A stretch of DNA of 64,000 nt from CAMDPA01 sp965223035 (GTDB lineage Bacteria; Pseudomonadota; Alphaproteobacteria; Rhizobiales; Hyphomicrobiaceae): NCBI GenBank assembly GCA_965223035.1, contig OZ244980.1:124001-188000 (forward strand), read 5' to 3'. Below the pieces are notes generated by a model that saw only the letters and a program-made list of their open reading frames with translations, made no database searches and had not been told where the DNA came from. The translations under genes and the position numbers were made by a program. Below, one piece after another: positions 38,042 to 47,568 of the stretch. The first letter of the stretch is position 1; every line of letters starts with the position of its first letter.

Positions 38042-39085
38042 ATGAAAGCAATCGTTGTGCGCGCCTATGGCGGCCCCGAAAACGCCGTGCTTGATGAGGT
38101 GCAAACTCCGCAGCAAACATCGGGCGAGGTGCTGGTCAAGGTCCGTGCGGTGACCGTTAACCGAACCCGCGACCTGAATGTGATCGGAGGTGAAGTTCGG
38201 GCGAACGATGCCCTGCCACTGGTGCCTGGGCAGGATCCCGCGGGCGAGGTGGTCGAGTTGGGGCCCGACGTGACCACCTGTCAGGTGGGTGATCGGGTGA
38301 TCGTGTCGTCGTGGGTCACGTGCGAGTCGTGCGCGGCCTGCCGGGCCGGAAGGACCTCGGACTGCGCGCGATCCGTGAATTTGGGTATTCACCGCTGGGG
38401 CGGCTACGCCGAATACATCGCGGCGCCGGCTCGTGTCGTCTACCCGATCGCTGAGCGGCTCAGCTTTGCGGAAGCCGCGGTCGCGATGCGGCATTTCCCA
38501 CAGGCCTTTCAGCAGCTTGACGCAAAGGCTCAGGTCGAGTGCGGGGAATGGGTGTTGGTGATGGGGGCATCGGGTGGGCTTGGTAGCGCCTGTGTGCAGG
38601 TCGCCAAGCATCGGGGAGCCACAGTGATTGCCGGAGCTGGTTCCGACGATCGAGTCGCGGCCGCCATGGCGCTCGGCGCCGACTATGGCGTCAATTACCG
38701 CCGCCAAGATCTTACGGCGCGCGTCAAGGAACTGACCGAGGGGCGTGGCGTGGACATCATCTGCGAGGACATCTCAGATCCGACGACGTTCCCTGCTGCC
38801 TTCGCCTGCCTCGCCAGATACGGACGGCTGGTGACATCGGGCGCGCATGGTGGCGGTAACGTGACGGTCAACATGCGACAGCTGTACGGCCAAAGACAAA
38901 AGATCCTGGGTGTCGCTGGGCAGAACTGCGACGACATCGTGAAGGCGATGGACGGCGCCGGCAACGGGACCTTGAAGGCTATGGTCGAGCTTGTGCTGCC
39001 TCTCGCCAAGCTTCACGCCGCATTCGACATGATCAACGACCGCAGCGTCACTGGTAAGATCGTGATTGATCCGCAGGCCAATTGA
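38042..39085 (+). CDS. Zinc-type MDR alcohol dehydrogenase / quinone oxidoreductase
   Basis: Encodes 347 residues. The GroES-like domain has the structural-zinc cysteines in CESCAACRAGRTSDC (about residues 97-111). The Rossmann domain has the NADP-loop MGASGGLGSACVQVAKHRGA, and NYRRQD and GRGVDIICEDI follow. The catalytic zinc Cys at the usual N-terminal position is replaced (VNRTRDLN), which suggests an oxidoreductase that keeps only the structural zinc. Substrate unknown. Confidence 0.85.
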   Translation: MKAIVVRAYGGPENAVLDEVQTPQQTSGEVLVKVRAVTVNRTRDLNVIGGEVRANDALPLVPGQDPAGEVVELGPDVTTCQVGDRVIVSSWVTCESCAACRAGRTSDCARSVNLGIHRWGGYAEYIAAPARVVYPIAERLSFAEAAVAMRHFPQAFQQLDAKAQVECGEWVLVMGASGGLGSACVQVAKHRGATVIAGAGSDDRVAAAMALGADYGVNYRRQDLTARVKELTEGRGVDIICEDISDPTTFPAAFACLARYGRLVTSGAHGGGNVTVNMRQLYGQRQKILGVAGQNCDDIVKAMDGAGNGTLKAMVELVLPLAKLHAAFDMINDRSVTGKIVIDPQAN

Positions 39086-39417
39086 ATGAACCGGTGCGCC
39101 ACCTACGCGAGGCGCCGCCCGCCCACAAGTCCATTGAGCCCGTGCGATGGCGCTTGCAGTGACCGGTCCTACAGAAACGACGTGCCCATCTGGACTGACA
39201 GGGTCGCGCATCTGCGCGCCCGATGCCACATCCACCTCCAGGGTGAACCCGCGCAGCAGGTGGTGGCCTCGGCGATGCGCGCTCAAATGGGGCTCGCCGC
39301 ATCAACCGCCGTGCAAGTCCCTAGAGCATTATCATTCTTGTTGGAATCTTCGCGGGGGATTCCCAAGGGCGTGCGAATATGATTCACACTGCATGCCGGA
39401 GGTGGAGGCCGGCATGC

Positions 39418-39792
39418 ATGGCACGACCTTATTCCGATGATCTGCGCGAACGTGTGATTGATGCCTTGAATTCAGGGTTGAGCTGCCGCGCCGTGGCCGA
39501 TCGCTTCGGTGTCAGCGTTTCAGCGGTTGTCAAGTGGTCGCAACGCTTCCGTGCGACGGGCAGCGTTTCTGCGCGGCGGATGGGCGGGCACCGTCCATTC
39601 GCGCTGGCAGCTGAACGCGATTGGTTGCTCGATCGCATCAACGCTGAGACAGATGTTTCTCTGCGTGGCCTGCAATCTGAACTTGCCGAACGCGGCATCA
39701 TCGTGAGCTATGGTGCGGTCTGGAATTTCGTCCATCGCGAAGGCTTGAGCCATAAAAAAAACCGTGGTCGCAGCCGAACGAGACCGGCCTGA
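39418..39792 (+). CDS. IS630 transposase, first part (HTH)
   Basis: 124 residues from MARPYSDDLRERVIDALNSG with GGAGG upstream. It holds the helix-turn-helix AVADRFGVSVSAVVKWSQRF and the linker VSYGAVWNFVHREGLSHKK. At the run of eight A (39754-39761) the homologous continuation moves to another frame, so the complete enzyme requires a shift there, by programmed slippage or as a mutation. Confidence 0.85.
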   Translation: MARPYSDDLRERVIDALNSGLSCRAVADRFGVSVSAVVKWSQRFRATGSVSARRMGGHRPFALAAERDWLLDRINAETDVSLRGLQSELAERGIIVSYGAVWNFVHREGLSHKKNRGRSRTRPA

Positions 39793-40360
39793 CGTCGCAC
39801 GTCGACGGGCACGCTGGATCAAATATCAAGCGCACATCGACCCGCACCGGCTGGTTTTCCTTGACGAGACCTGGACGAAAACGAACATGGCGCCGCTCAG
39901 AGGCTGGGCGCCGCGCGGCCAACGCCTGATCGACAAGGTCCCTCACGGACGCTGGCGCACACTGACATTCCTTGCTGCTCTGCGGATCGACAGGATCGAT
40001 GCACCCTGCGTGCTCGATGGTCCGATCAACGGCATCAGTTTCCTGGCCTATGTCGAGCAGTTCCTGGTGCCGACGCTATCACCTGGCGACATCGTCATCA
40101 TGGACAATCTCGGCTCGCACAAAGGCAAGGCCGTCCGCCGCGCCATCAAGAATGCACGTGCTCATCGCCTGTTCCTGCCGCCTTACTCGCCGGATCTCAA
40201 TCCGATCGAGCAAGTTTTTTCAAAGCTCAAGCATCTGATCGGCAAGGCGCGCGAACGCACAGTCGACGACCTTTGGCACCGGATCGGCGATTTGCTGAGC
40301 CAATTCACCCGCGACGAGCTCGCAAACTACTTCGCAAACTCAGGTTATGCTTCCATCTAA
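39764..40360 (+). CDS. IS630 transposase, second part (DDE catalytic domain)
   Basis: 198 residues read in the frame following the A8 tract. The catalytic acids are visible: Asp in LVFLDETWTKTNM, Asp in IVIMDNLGSHKGKAV, and Glu in PDLNPIEQVFSKLK. The family's conserved ERDRPDVARRRARWIKY directly precedes. The GTG start at 39764 is probably not used; expression as a fusion with the HTH part is expected. Confidence 0.85.
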   Translation: MVAAERDRPDVARRRARWIKYQAHIDPHRLVFLDETWTKTNMAPLRGWAPRGQRLIDKVPHGRWRTLTFLAALRIDRIDAPCVLDGPINGISFLAYVEQFLVPTLSPGDIVIMDNLGSHKGKAVRRAIKNARAHRLFLPPYSPDLNPIEQVFSKLKHLIGKARERTVDDLWHRIGDLLSQFTRDELANYFANSGYASI

Positions 40361-40372
40361 AGTGATCATGCT

Positions 40373-40458
40373 CTAGAGCAACCTGCCTTTAATCGGAATC
40401 GGAACGATCCAGATTAAAGGCGCAAAGATGATCTACACTTTAAGGCGCGATGATCTTG
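40373..40458. repeat. Palindromic repeat, family A with truncated B
   Basis: Starts with the CTAG that is also the IS630 target, runs CTGCCTTTAATCGG / AGATTAAAGGCGC and then into a short B end (CTTTAAGGCGCGATGATC). The last part overlaps the coding end of the minus-strand VOC protein. Confidence 0.88.
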
Positions 40459-41380
40459 CGATGATCTGTTCACAGCGCTGGTTGCGCTCCTCGACCAGCT
40501 CGCCGCCCATCGCGCGACTCATCTCCGGTGTCGGTCGCCCAGCCAGCCCCCACCGGCAAGGGCGAAGGCAAGCCGTTTCCCAATATGCCGGTCCATGCCA
40601 GTCGTAGGCTTCGTTGTCGACCTGCTCCATGCCGGTCGTATACTCGGTGACAAATCCGCTCGGTTCAATGAAATAGGAGAAGACGTTGTCGCCCGGCCCG
40701 TGGCGTCCAATGCCCCAGCCGATCTCGAACCCGTTGTGGCGCAAGCGGCCTGCACCCTTCAATAGGCCTTCTACGTCGGGCAACTCATAGGCCAGATGGT
40801 TCAAAGAAGCGCCCTGGGCGCGAGCCAGCGCGACGCTATGGTGATCCGTGCAGCAGCGCAGAAAATCCATGATGTCTGTCGTATCCGATAGGCGGAAACC
40901 CAGCACATCACGGAAAAATGCCAACTGCTCGTCATAGCGGGCCGCGTTGAGCACAACGTGGGATAGGCGCTTGGGTTGCGAGCTGTCCGCTGCGGCTTCG
41001 TCGTGTTCTGCCACGTCGGCGGAAATCGTGATCATCTGTCCCTCGGGCGAGCGCAACGAGAAGCCATAGCCACCGCCTGTGACCGCTGGCAACGCATGGG
41101 GGGCGTCGACGATATCGGCGCCAGTGCTGCTGGCTTTGCCATGCAAGGCGTCCACGCCAGCGCGATCGGGTGCCGCCAGGTTGACCGATCGGAGCGCTGA
41201 GCGCGGCGCTTCATGCAGGCCAAGCACGTGATGGTCCCGACCCGTCGCGCGCATGTAGATACTGCCGTTTTCACGGCAGACCTCGCGCAGGCCCCAGACG
41301 TCCTGATAGAAGGCCTTCGACTGCTCCAGATCGCGCACAGCAAAATCAACGCTTCTGAGGCCGGTTGCGCTGGTCAACAT
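40433..41380 (-). CDS. Extradiol-dioxygenase-like VOC protein
   Basis: Encodes 315 residues with two VOC modules: LRSVDFAVRDLEQSKAFYQD and RLSHVVLNAARYDEQLAFF. The Fe(II) ligand set of type I extradiol dioxygenases appears in the C-terminal module: His in LSHVVL, His in LNHLAYEL and Glu in GFVTEYTTG. A catechol-type substrate is likely but unknown. The start is MLTSATG at 41380 with AGGAC upstream. The last residues (IIARSSRLKV) are translated from repeat DNA, so the native C-terminus has been replaced or extended. Confidence 0.75.
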   Translation of the reverse strand: MLTSATGLRSVDFAVRDLEQSKAFYQDVWGLREVCRENGSIYMRATGRDHHVLGLHEAPRSALRSVNLAAPDRAGVDALHGKASSTGADIVDAPHALPAVTGGGYGFSLRSPEGQMITISADVAEHDEAAADSSQPKRLSHVVLNAARYDEQLAFFRDVLGFRLSDTTDIMDFLRCCTDHHSVALARAQGASLNHLAYELPDVEGLLKGAGRLRHNGFEIGWGIGRHGPGDNVFSYFIEPSGFVTEYTTGMEQVDNEAYDWHGPAYWETACLRPCRWGLAGRPTPEMSRAMGGELVEERNQRCEQIIARSSRLKV

Positions 41381-41998
41381 GGGCGGTGTCCTGCGTGGTG
41401 TTGCTTGGTCTCGGGCGGCTAGCGCCAGCCATACGCTGGCTGGCCCGTCATGTCGGCGTTCGATCGATACTATATCGCCACCTGCCGGCCTGTAGGGAGC
41501 CGTAAATTTAGCCAGGCCCGGAGAACAGGAAGGCGGAGAGCGTCGGTCGCGGCCAACGTGTTCAGCGGTGGTGACAGGCACCGCTTGATAGGCCACGCGG
41601 CATCAGCAAGGCCGGTCGCGTATCAATTCGCCTTGCCTTCGCCGTCTGCTTGAACAGTTTTGAGAAAATACGACGCAGATGGCATCGGCGTCAGAGTTGC
41701 AGAACCACGAGTCACGGGCGGAACACAAAACATGGTCAGGGCATGCTTGGGCCCGCTGAGGCCGAGACGGATCAGCGGGATGTTCCGGCTAATACTGAAA
41801 CCGACTGGGCGTCGGATGAGTTTCACGCATGTTCGCAGCGTTGTGCGAGCGAGATGGTTCCAGCCCACACTGAAACGTTCTAAAGCCGCCAACTACGGCG
41901 GTCAGCCGCGTTGGCGCAGATGCTTGTACGACGCCCCGGCAAGCTTCGCCGGGGCTCATTGCTGACGGCACCACGATCAAGACGCTGCCACAGCACCG
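41381..41998. other. Gene-free region
   Basis: About 620 bp without a supported gene. It contains a family C end fragment near 41849-41882 (GGTTCCAGCCCACACTGAAA) and the hairpin at 41933-41955. Confidence 0.55.
41933..41955 (-). terminator. Hairpin downstream of the transporter operon
   Basis: A perfect 8-bp stem, GCCCCGGC / GCCGGGGC, with a 7-nt loop, 44 bp past the stop of the SBP gene. No T-run follows, so intrinsic termination is not certain. Confidence 0.45.
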
Positions 41999-42967
41999 TC
42001 AGCGGATGAAAGCGTTGGTGAAGTAATCCGAGGTTGGTGCCTTGTTCTTGATCTGCTCGTACTCCACCAGCACGTTCTGCGCATTGTCGATGTCGGCCGG
42101 CGGGATCCATCCCAGCGGTTTTCCCTTGCTTGCTGCACTGTGGAACAAATCGAAAGAGGACTTCAGAATTGCCAGGTGAACGTCCTTATTGAGCGATGGT
42201 TTCGCCTTCAGCAATGACGCGATGGCGCCTTCAGGGTCTTCTTGAACGATCTTGAGTGCCTCCTGCACGGACGAGACCATTCGCTGGACCAAGTCCTTCT
42301 TACTGGAGATCAGATCTTCGTGGGCGATGACGGCGAGCCCTGGCACGTTAATGCCAGCGGAGGCAAAGCTGAGGTATTGGGCCGGCACGCCCTTCGATTC
42401 CATAATGGGCTTTTGCAGAAACCCAAATGAGTTGGTACCGTCGGCTTTGCCGGACAGGACCGTGCTCACCTTGGCCGGCGGTGCCACCAAAACCACCCTG
42501 TTTCCTTTCAGCCCTTGCGCTTTCTGCACGGCTTTAAACAGGTAGATCGTGTTGCCGCCGGCCGAGTCGGCGATGGTTGCGTTGTTGACGTCCTTCCAGC
42601 TCTTCCACCCATTTTTCGTTGGGAAGATCAGGGCGCTTGGTCCGGTGCGGAGGTAGCCGGCCACCATCTTGGTCTTCAATCCCTTGGAGCGCAGCACCAT
42701 CATCGCGCCGCCGTCGGCGGTGCCGAATTCATCAGACCGATTGCCGACGGTCTGTGAGGTGGTCATCGAGCCGCGACCCTCTTTGATCGATAGGTCGATG
42801 CCGTTTTTGGAAAACACGCCCTTGTCTTTGGCGTAAAACCATACCGCATGGTAGCCGCCAAGCACCCAATCAAGGCGCAATGTGACACTGTCGGCGGCCC
42901 GCGCGGGATTGGCCATCAAAAGGGCAGTGATGGATGTTGCTGCCAGACATAGCTTAATCGATTTCAT
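41999..42967 (-). CDS. NMT1/THI5-like ABC substrate-binding protein
   Basis: Encodes 322 residues. A signal peptide is cleaved near ANPARAADS. The mature part begins VTLRLDWVLGGYHAVWFYAK and contains FSKNGIDLSIKEGRGSMTT, the hallmark of the NMT1 family that binds pyrimidine precursors, sulfonates, nitrate or aromatic acids. AAGGAGT precedes the ATG. It is the last gene of an operon with permease, ATPase and a molybdenum hydroxylase, so its ligand is probably the hydroxylase substrate or a precursor. Confidence 0.9.
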   Translation of the reverse strand: MKSIKLCLAATSITALLMANPARAADSVTLRLDWVLGGYHAVWFYAKDKGVFSKNGIDLSIKEGRGSMTTSQTVGNRSDEFGTADGGAMMVLRSKGLKTKMVAGYLRTGPSALIFPTKNGWKSWKDVNNATIADSAGGNTIYLFKAVQKAQGLKGNRVVLVAPPAKVSTVLSGKADGTNSFGFLQKPIMESKGVPAQYLSFASAGINVPGLAVIAHEDLISSKKDLVQRMVSSVQEALKIVQEDPEGAIASLLKAKPSLNKDVHLAILKSSFDLFHSAASKGKPLGWIPPADIDNAQNVLVEYEQIKNKAPTSDYFTNAFIR

Positions 42968-43029
42968 GGGGCACTCCTTATGTTGGTTGAAGGTTGGCTA
43001 CGGTGCGATGTGCGCATGACAATCCAGCG

Positions 43030-43854
43030 CTATCGCGCGTGGCGGCGCTGCGAGACATGCCAAGGTATCAACAGCTTTTCCATAATCTCGATGATGTAGA
43101 AAAAGATCATCGCAAGAACGGACAAGACGATGAGAACGCCGAACAGCAGCGCGGTGTTCATTTCGCCGGAAGCGCTGAGAAGGATATAACCCAAGCCGGA
43201 ATCGGAGGCGATATACTCGCCGGTCAGAGCGCCGACGACGGCCAGTGCCGATGCTACCTTGAGGCCGCCGAACATGCTCGGCAGGGCCCCCGGCAACCGC
43301 AATTTCAGGAAGATCCGGGTCGGCGTCGCGCCCATTGATCGCGCAAGCTGGATCAGTGCGGGATCGATGCTCCGCAGTCCAACGATGGTGTCGACCACGA
43401 TCGGGAAAAAGCAGATCAAGAAGGTGACCGCGACCTTGGTTTCAAGCCCGAAGCCGAACCAAACAATGAACAGCGGTGCCAGGGCGATCTTGGGGATGCT
43501 TTGGGTGGCGATCAGGGGCGGGTAGAGCATCCGCTCGGCCTGCGGCGACAATACGATGGCGACCGCCAACGGCACGGCGATTGCCGCGGCAAGGATATAG
43601 CCGATCAGGACGGCAATCGAGGTGTGGTAGGCATTGATGGCGATCGTGCTCCAATTGCTGGTGACCGACATCAGCACCGCCCACGGTCGGGGTAGCAGGT
43701 GGGCGGGAACGTCGAACCCTACGACGATTGCTTCCCAAATGAGCAGCACGATGATCAAGGACAGGACCATCCAGAAGGCGTCAATGTACCAGCCGTGGGC
43801 GGTGATCAGCCGGTTGCCAGGGCGACGCTGTCGTTCGGCGGTTGCCATACCCAT
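43030..43854 (-). CDS. ABC transporter permease (SsuC/TauC type)
   Basis: Encodes 274 residues with about six membrane segments and the EAA loop around LIQLARSMGATPTRIFLKLR. It forms the channel with the adjacent ATPase (25-bp gap) and receives substrate from the NMT1-type SBP. Confidence 0.9.
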   Translation of the reverse strand: MGMATAERQRRPGNRLITAHGWYIDAFWMVLSLIIVLLIWEAIVVGFDVPAHLLPRPWAVLMSVTSNWSTIAINAYHTSIAVLIGYILAAAIAVPLAVAIVLSPQAERMLYPPLIATQSIPKIALAPLFIVWFGFGLETKVAVTFLICFFPIVVDTIVGLRSIDPALIQLARSMGATPTRIFLKLRLPGALPSMFGGLKVASALAVVGALTGEYIASDSGLGYILLSASGEMNTALLFGVLIVLSVLAMIFFYIIEIMEKLLIPWHVSQRRHAR

Positions 43855-43879
43855 GCACTCCTGTTCAATCAGCTAACGC

Positions 43880-44704
43880 TCACGTGTGGATCACGCCCAT
43901 ATCCTGGAACAATAATCTTACGCGGTGTACGATCGCGCCGAACTCTGGCGTGTCGCGGACATGTAGGTCGCGCGGTCGTTCAAGCTCTATGCCGATGATC
44001 TCACGCACCTTGCCGGGCCTGGGTGTCATGACGATGATCCGATCGGATAAGTAGACCGCCTCGCTAATGCTATGGGTGACGAACAGCACGGTCTTGCGGG
44101 AGCGTTGCCACATCGTCAGCAGGTCGACCTGCATCTGCTCGCGCGTGAGCGCGTCGAGGGCGCCGAACGGTTCATCCATCAGCAGCATCGGCGGATCGAG
44201 CAAAAGCGCGCGACACAGGGCGACGCGTTGCCGCATGCCACCCGACAGTTCGAACGGGCGCTTGTCCTCAAAGCCTTGCAGCCCAACCGAGGCGATCAAG
44301 GCGCGAGCGCGCGCTTCATGTTGGCGCCGATTGAGCCCACGCATGTCACACTGCAGCAGCACGTTGCCCAAAACCGTGCGCCAATCCACCAGCAGATCGC
44401 TCTGAAAGGCGAACCCTAGATCCGTGTGGGGACCGTTGACGCGGGTGCCGTCGATGCGGATTTGACCGTGACTCGGCTCCAACAGACCGGCGACCAACGA
44501 CAACAGCGTGCTCTTCCCGCAGCCGCTCGGTCCGACGATCGATAAGAACTCGCCGTGCGCGACCTTGAGGTCGGTGTTGGAGAGCGCGACGATCTGCTCG
44601 CCGTCCTGCCCGACGAAGGTCTTGCCGACGGCGTCAATCTCGATCAGGTGAGCGGCCCCAGCCCGAGCGACAGTGCGGTCAGAGGTGGCACTGCTATCGG
44701 GCAT
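43880..44704 (-). CDS. ABC transporter ATP-binding protein (SsuB/TauB type)
   Basis: Encodes 274 residues: Walker A GPSGCGKSTLLS, signature LSGGMRQRVALCRAL, Walker B LLMDEPFGALD and the H-loop VTHSISEA. The chosen start is MPDSS at 44704, which lies inside the 3' end of the hydroxylase large-subunit gene (11-bp overlap). This ties transporter and enzyme into one transcript with coupled translation. The longer frame to 44881 lies within the hydroxylase gene. Confidence 0.92.
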   Translation of the reverse strand: MPDSSATSDRTVARAGAAHLIEIDAVGKTFVGQDGEQIVALSNTDLKVAHGEFLSIVGPSGCGKSTLLSLVAGLLEPSHGQIRIDGTRVNGPHTDLGFAFQSDLLVDWRTVLGNVLLQCDMRGLNRRQHEARARALIASVGLQGFEDKRPFELSGGMRQRVALCRALLLDPPMLLMDEPFGALDALTREQMQVDLLTMWQRSRKTVLFVTHSISEAVYLSDRIIVMTPRPGKVREIIGIELERPRDLHVRDTPEFGAIVHRVRLLFQDMGVIHT

Positions 44705-47081
44705 CACCGGGTTCTTTCGCGCTTGGGTTGGTGTTGAGGTGAGCGGCGATGTCGGCCCAACGAACGGGCGTTGCATTGAGCTCGATCTTGAATGGGGATA
44801 GCGCATCGCAAATGGCGTTCGCGATGACCACCGGCGGCGCAATGGCACCCCCCTCTCCCAGTCCCTTGGCGCCAAGCGCATTAAGTGGCGTGGGGGTCTG
44901 CTGATGGATCACCGTCAGTGGTGGCACGTCCGATGCGGTCGGCAGCAGGTAGTCGGCCAGACTGCCCGTCAACAGCTGACCGTCATTGTCGTACACCAAC
45001 TCCTCCAGCAGTCCGCCGCCGAGACCTTGGACCAAACCGCCCTTGACCTGTCCGTCGGCCAATCCAGGGTTGATCAGAACGCCGGCATCGTGCACCTCGA
45101 CATAGCGCTCGATCGCGAAACACCCCGTCTCGGGATCAACCTCGACGAGCGCAGCGTTGGCAGCATAGGCCCAGGTGACGGTCGGCGGCTCATAATAGGA
45201 GGTCCCTTCCAATCCAGCCTCGATGCCCTCAGGCCGCTGATTGCCCCACCCGGGCTTGGCCGCGCGCGAAATATCGCGGTAGGTCAAGTGCAGCCCGGGC
45301 GCGCCTTTGACGCCGATGCCACCTCCGCGCAACTCAAGATCAGCCTCGGCCGTTTCGAGCACCTCGCCGGCGATGGCAAACACTTTCTTTTTGATCTTCT
45401 CGCTGGCGCCCGCGATCGCGCCTGACGCGGTGACCGTGCTGCGGCTCGCAATGGTGCCGTAACCCTGGGTCAGCTGTGCGGTGTCGGCGACGGTGACGTA
45501 GACGTCTTCAATCGGCACCCGCCACATGTCGGCGGCGATCTGGGCGAAGATGGTCTCGTGCCCTTGGCCTTGCGGACAAGCGCCGACGGCCACCATGATC
45601 TTGCCTGACGGGTCGATTTTGACGGTCGCCCCTTCGAACGGGCCGACGCCGGTGCCTTCTGTGTAGCAGCCGAGGCCGAGGCCGAGATAGCGTCCTTCGC
45701 TGCGCGCTGTTTGCTGTCGGGCACGGATGTGTTCCAGACCGCCCAACTCCTCGATCGCGCGGCGCAAGGCCTTGGGGTAATCGCCGCTGTCATAGACGAT
45801 GGGAACGCCGTCGCGATAGATGAGACCCACCGAATAGGGCATTTGCTCCGGCGTGATCATATTGCGAAGCCGAACTTCCGCGGGGTCCAAGTCAAGCGTC
45901 TGTGCGACTAGGTCGATCGCGCGCTCCATGGCGAAAACGACCTCGGGTCGTCCAGCCCCCCGATAGGGCGCGTTTGGTGTGCGATTGGTCAGCACCACGC
46001 GGCAGTCGGACTCATAATTGGCGATGTCGTAAGGTCCGAGCATATGGGCGATGGAATTGCCGGCGATGCCGGCGCCAACTGGCGCATAGGCGCCTGAATC
46101 AACCACGAACGCGCAGTCGAGCGCCAGAATGCGGCCGGTGTCGTCAAAGCCGATCTCGACGTCGTAGATATTGTCGCGGGAATGCGCCGCATTGAGAATG
46201 TGCTCGTGGCGGTCCTCGATCCATCTCACCGGGCGAGCGAGGTGACGGGCGAGGTAAGCAATCACAATCTCCTCTGGGTAGACATGGCCTTTGCCGCCAA
46301 ATCCGCCGCCCACGTCGGGGGCGATGCACCGCACGCGGTCTTCCGGCATATCCAGTGCATTGGCGATTTCCCGGCGGACCCAATGGACCACCTGGGTCGA
46401 AGACCAAACGGTCAAGGTATCGGTGCGTGCATCACAATCGGCCACCACGCCGCGGCACTCGAGCGGCATGGCCGCGTAGCGATGGTGGACGAAGCGGCGC
46501 TGCAGTCGATGCGGTGCCTTGGCCAGTGCGGCCGCGCCTTCACCCTTTTGGGTGTGAAGATGCGCCGCGACGTTGCGATCCATATGCTCGTGCACCAACA
46601 CGGAGTCATCGTCGAGCGCGGCATCGGTGTCGGCCAGTGCGGGCAGCGGCTCGAACTCCGCCTCGATCAAAGCCACGGCATCCTCCGCCAGGTAGCGGCT
46701 GTGCGCGACAACGAGAGCATAGGCTTCGCCGACGTACCTCACTTTATCGGCCGCGATCAATGGCTGGTCCGGGGTTACGATGGTCGCGTTCATCCGTTCG
46801 CGCCACGTATCAGGGGCGACCACCTGCATGCCGGAGATCGGCGGGAGAACGCCAACGAGATCGCCGCCTGCTGCGGCGAAAATTACGCCTTCCGCTTCGC
46901 GCGCGCGTGCTAGGTCGACCGACTTTATCCGGCCATGGGGCAGATCCGCGCGGGCGAAGGCGACATGCGCCATCCCAGGCAGCTGAATGTCGGCCACATA
47001 ACGGCCCTGTCCCAGCAGCAGCGGCTTGTCCTCGCGACGGGGCACGGACTGGCCGACATATCCGGGTAACCCGTCAGCCAT
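44694..47081 (-). CDS. Molybdenum hydroxylase large subunit (CoxL/XDH family)
   Basis: Encodes 795 residues. MPT-binding motifs include GGGFGGKGHVYPEE, the active-site loop APYRGAGRPE and the C-terminal catalytic-Glu motif GAKGLGEGGAIAPP. The loop lacks the AYxCSFR sequence of true aerobic CO dehydrogenase, so this is a general aldehyde, purine or heteroaromatic hydroxylase. The start is MADGLP at 47081, overlapping the 2Fe-2S subunit gene by 8 bp. Together with the small and medium subunits it makes an (alpha-beta-gamma)2 enzyme in the cytoplasm. Confidence 0.92.
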   Translation of the reverse strand: MADGLPGYVGQSVPRREDKPLLLGQGRYVADIQLPGMAHVAFARADLPHGRIKSVDLARAREAEGVIFAAAGGDLVGVLPPISGMQVVAPDTWRERMNATIVTPDQPLIAADKVRYVGEAYALVVAHSRYLAEDAVALIEAEFEPLPALADTDAALDDDSVLVHEHMDRNVAAHLHTQKGEGAAALAKAPHRLQRRFVHHRYAAMPLECRGVVADCDARTDTLTVWSSTQVVHWVRREIANALDMPEDRVRCIAPDVGGGFGGKGHVYPEEIVIAYLARHLARPVRWIEDRHEHILNAAHSRDNIYDVEIGFDDTGRILALDCAFVVDSGAYAPVGAGIAGNSIAHMLGPYDIANYESDCRVVLTNRTPNAPYRGAGRPEVVFAMERAIDLVAQTLDLDPAEVRLRNMITPEQMPYSVGLIYRDGVPIVYDSGDYPKALRRAIEELGGLEHIRARQQTARSEGRYLGLGLGCYTEGTGVGPFEGATVKIDPSGKIMVAVGACPQGQGHETIFAQIAADMWRVPIEDVYVTVADTAQLTQGYGTIASRSTVTASGAIAGASEKIKKKVFAIAGEVLETAEADLELRGGGIGVKGAPGLHLTYRDISRAAKPGWGNQRPEGIEAGLEGTSYYEPPTVTWAYAANAALVEVDPETGCFAIERYVEVHDAGVLINPGLADGQVKGGLVQGLGGGLLEELVYDNDGQLLTGSLADYLLPTASDVPPLTVIHQQTPTPLNALGAKGLGEGGAIAPPVVIANAICDALSPFKIELNATPVRWADIAAHLNTNPSAKEPGDAR

Positions 47082-47568
47082 CACTGGGGTCCTTTCCGTG
47101 AACCAGGCGGGCATAGGCGGCAACCGCGTTGACGATTCCCTCGTAGCCGGTGCAGCGGCACAGGGCGGCCGACATGCCGATCCGAATATCGTCCATGCTT
47201 AGCGATGCGTTGGCTTGAACCAAATCGATCGCCGTCATCAGCATGCCGGGCGTGCAAAAGCCGCATTGCAGGGCGCGATGCTCGGAGAACATTTGCTGTA
47301 AGGGGTGCATCTCGCCGGCTTTGGCCAAGCCCTCTACGGTGACGATCTCCGTACCTTGCGCCTGGAACGCAAACATCAGGCACGAGCGGACGGCTTCGCT
47401 GTTCACCAGCACTGTACAGGCGCCGCACACGCCATGCTCGCAGCCGACGTGCGTGCCGGTAAGGCCGAGCTCTTCGCGGATAAAATCGGACAGCAGCAGC
47501 CGCGCTTCGGCTTGGGCCGATCGAGGTTCGCCATTCACGGTCAGCGCTATCGTGTGCTTGTCGCTCAT
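47074..47568 (-). CDS. Molybdenum hydroxylase 2Fe-2S subunit (CoxS family)
   Basis: Encodes 164 residues. The plant-type cluster ligands are in GCEHGVCGACTVLV with a downstream Cys in RSCLMF. The second cluster has CGFCTPGM and CRCTGYEGIV. It relays electrons from the Mo centre to FAD. It overlaps the medium-subunit gene by 4 bp (ATGA type). Confidence 0.95.
   Translation of the reverse strand: MSDKHTIALTVNGEPRSAQAEARLLLSDFIREELGLTGTHVGCEHGVCGACTVLVNSEAVRSCLMFAFQAQGTEIVTVEGLAKAGEMHPLQQMFSEHRALQCGFCTPGMLMTAIDLVQANASLSMDDIRIGMSAALCRCTGYEGIVNAVAAYARLVHGKDPSDG

Larger units (their letters stand above)
39322..40375 (+). mobile_element. IS630-family insertion sequence
   Basis: About 1,054 bp. The ends are imperfect inverted repeats: left TAGAGCATTATCATTC, and right (read inward) TAGAGCATGATCACTT. 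TA is present at both boundaries, as expected for the TA-duplicating IS630 group. The right boundary is immediately followed by GAGCAACCTGCC, so the element sits in the TA of the CTAG that starts a family A repeat. It carries a transposase split by a frameshift. Confidence 0.88.

Noticed and set aside
44067..44419. Overlapping plus-strand frames within the ABC ATPase
   Set aside because: They are shadows of the ATPase gene, which has all ABC motifs on the minus strand.
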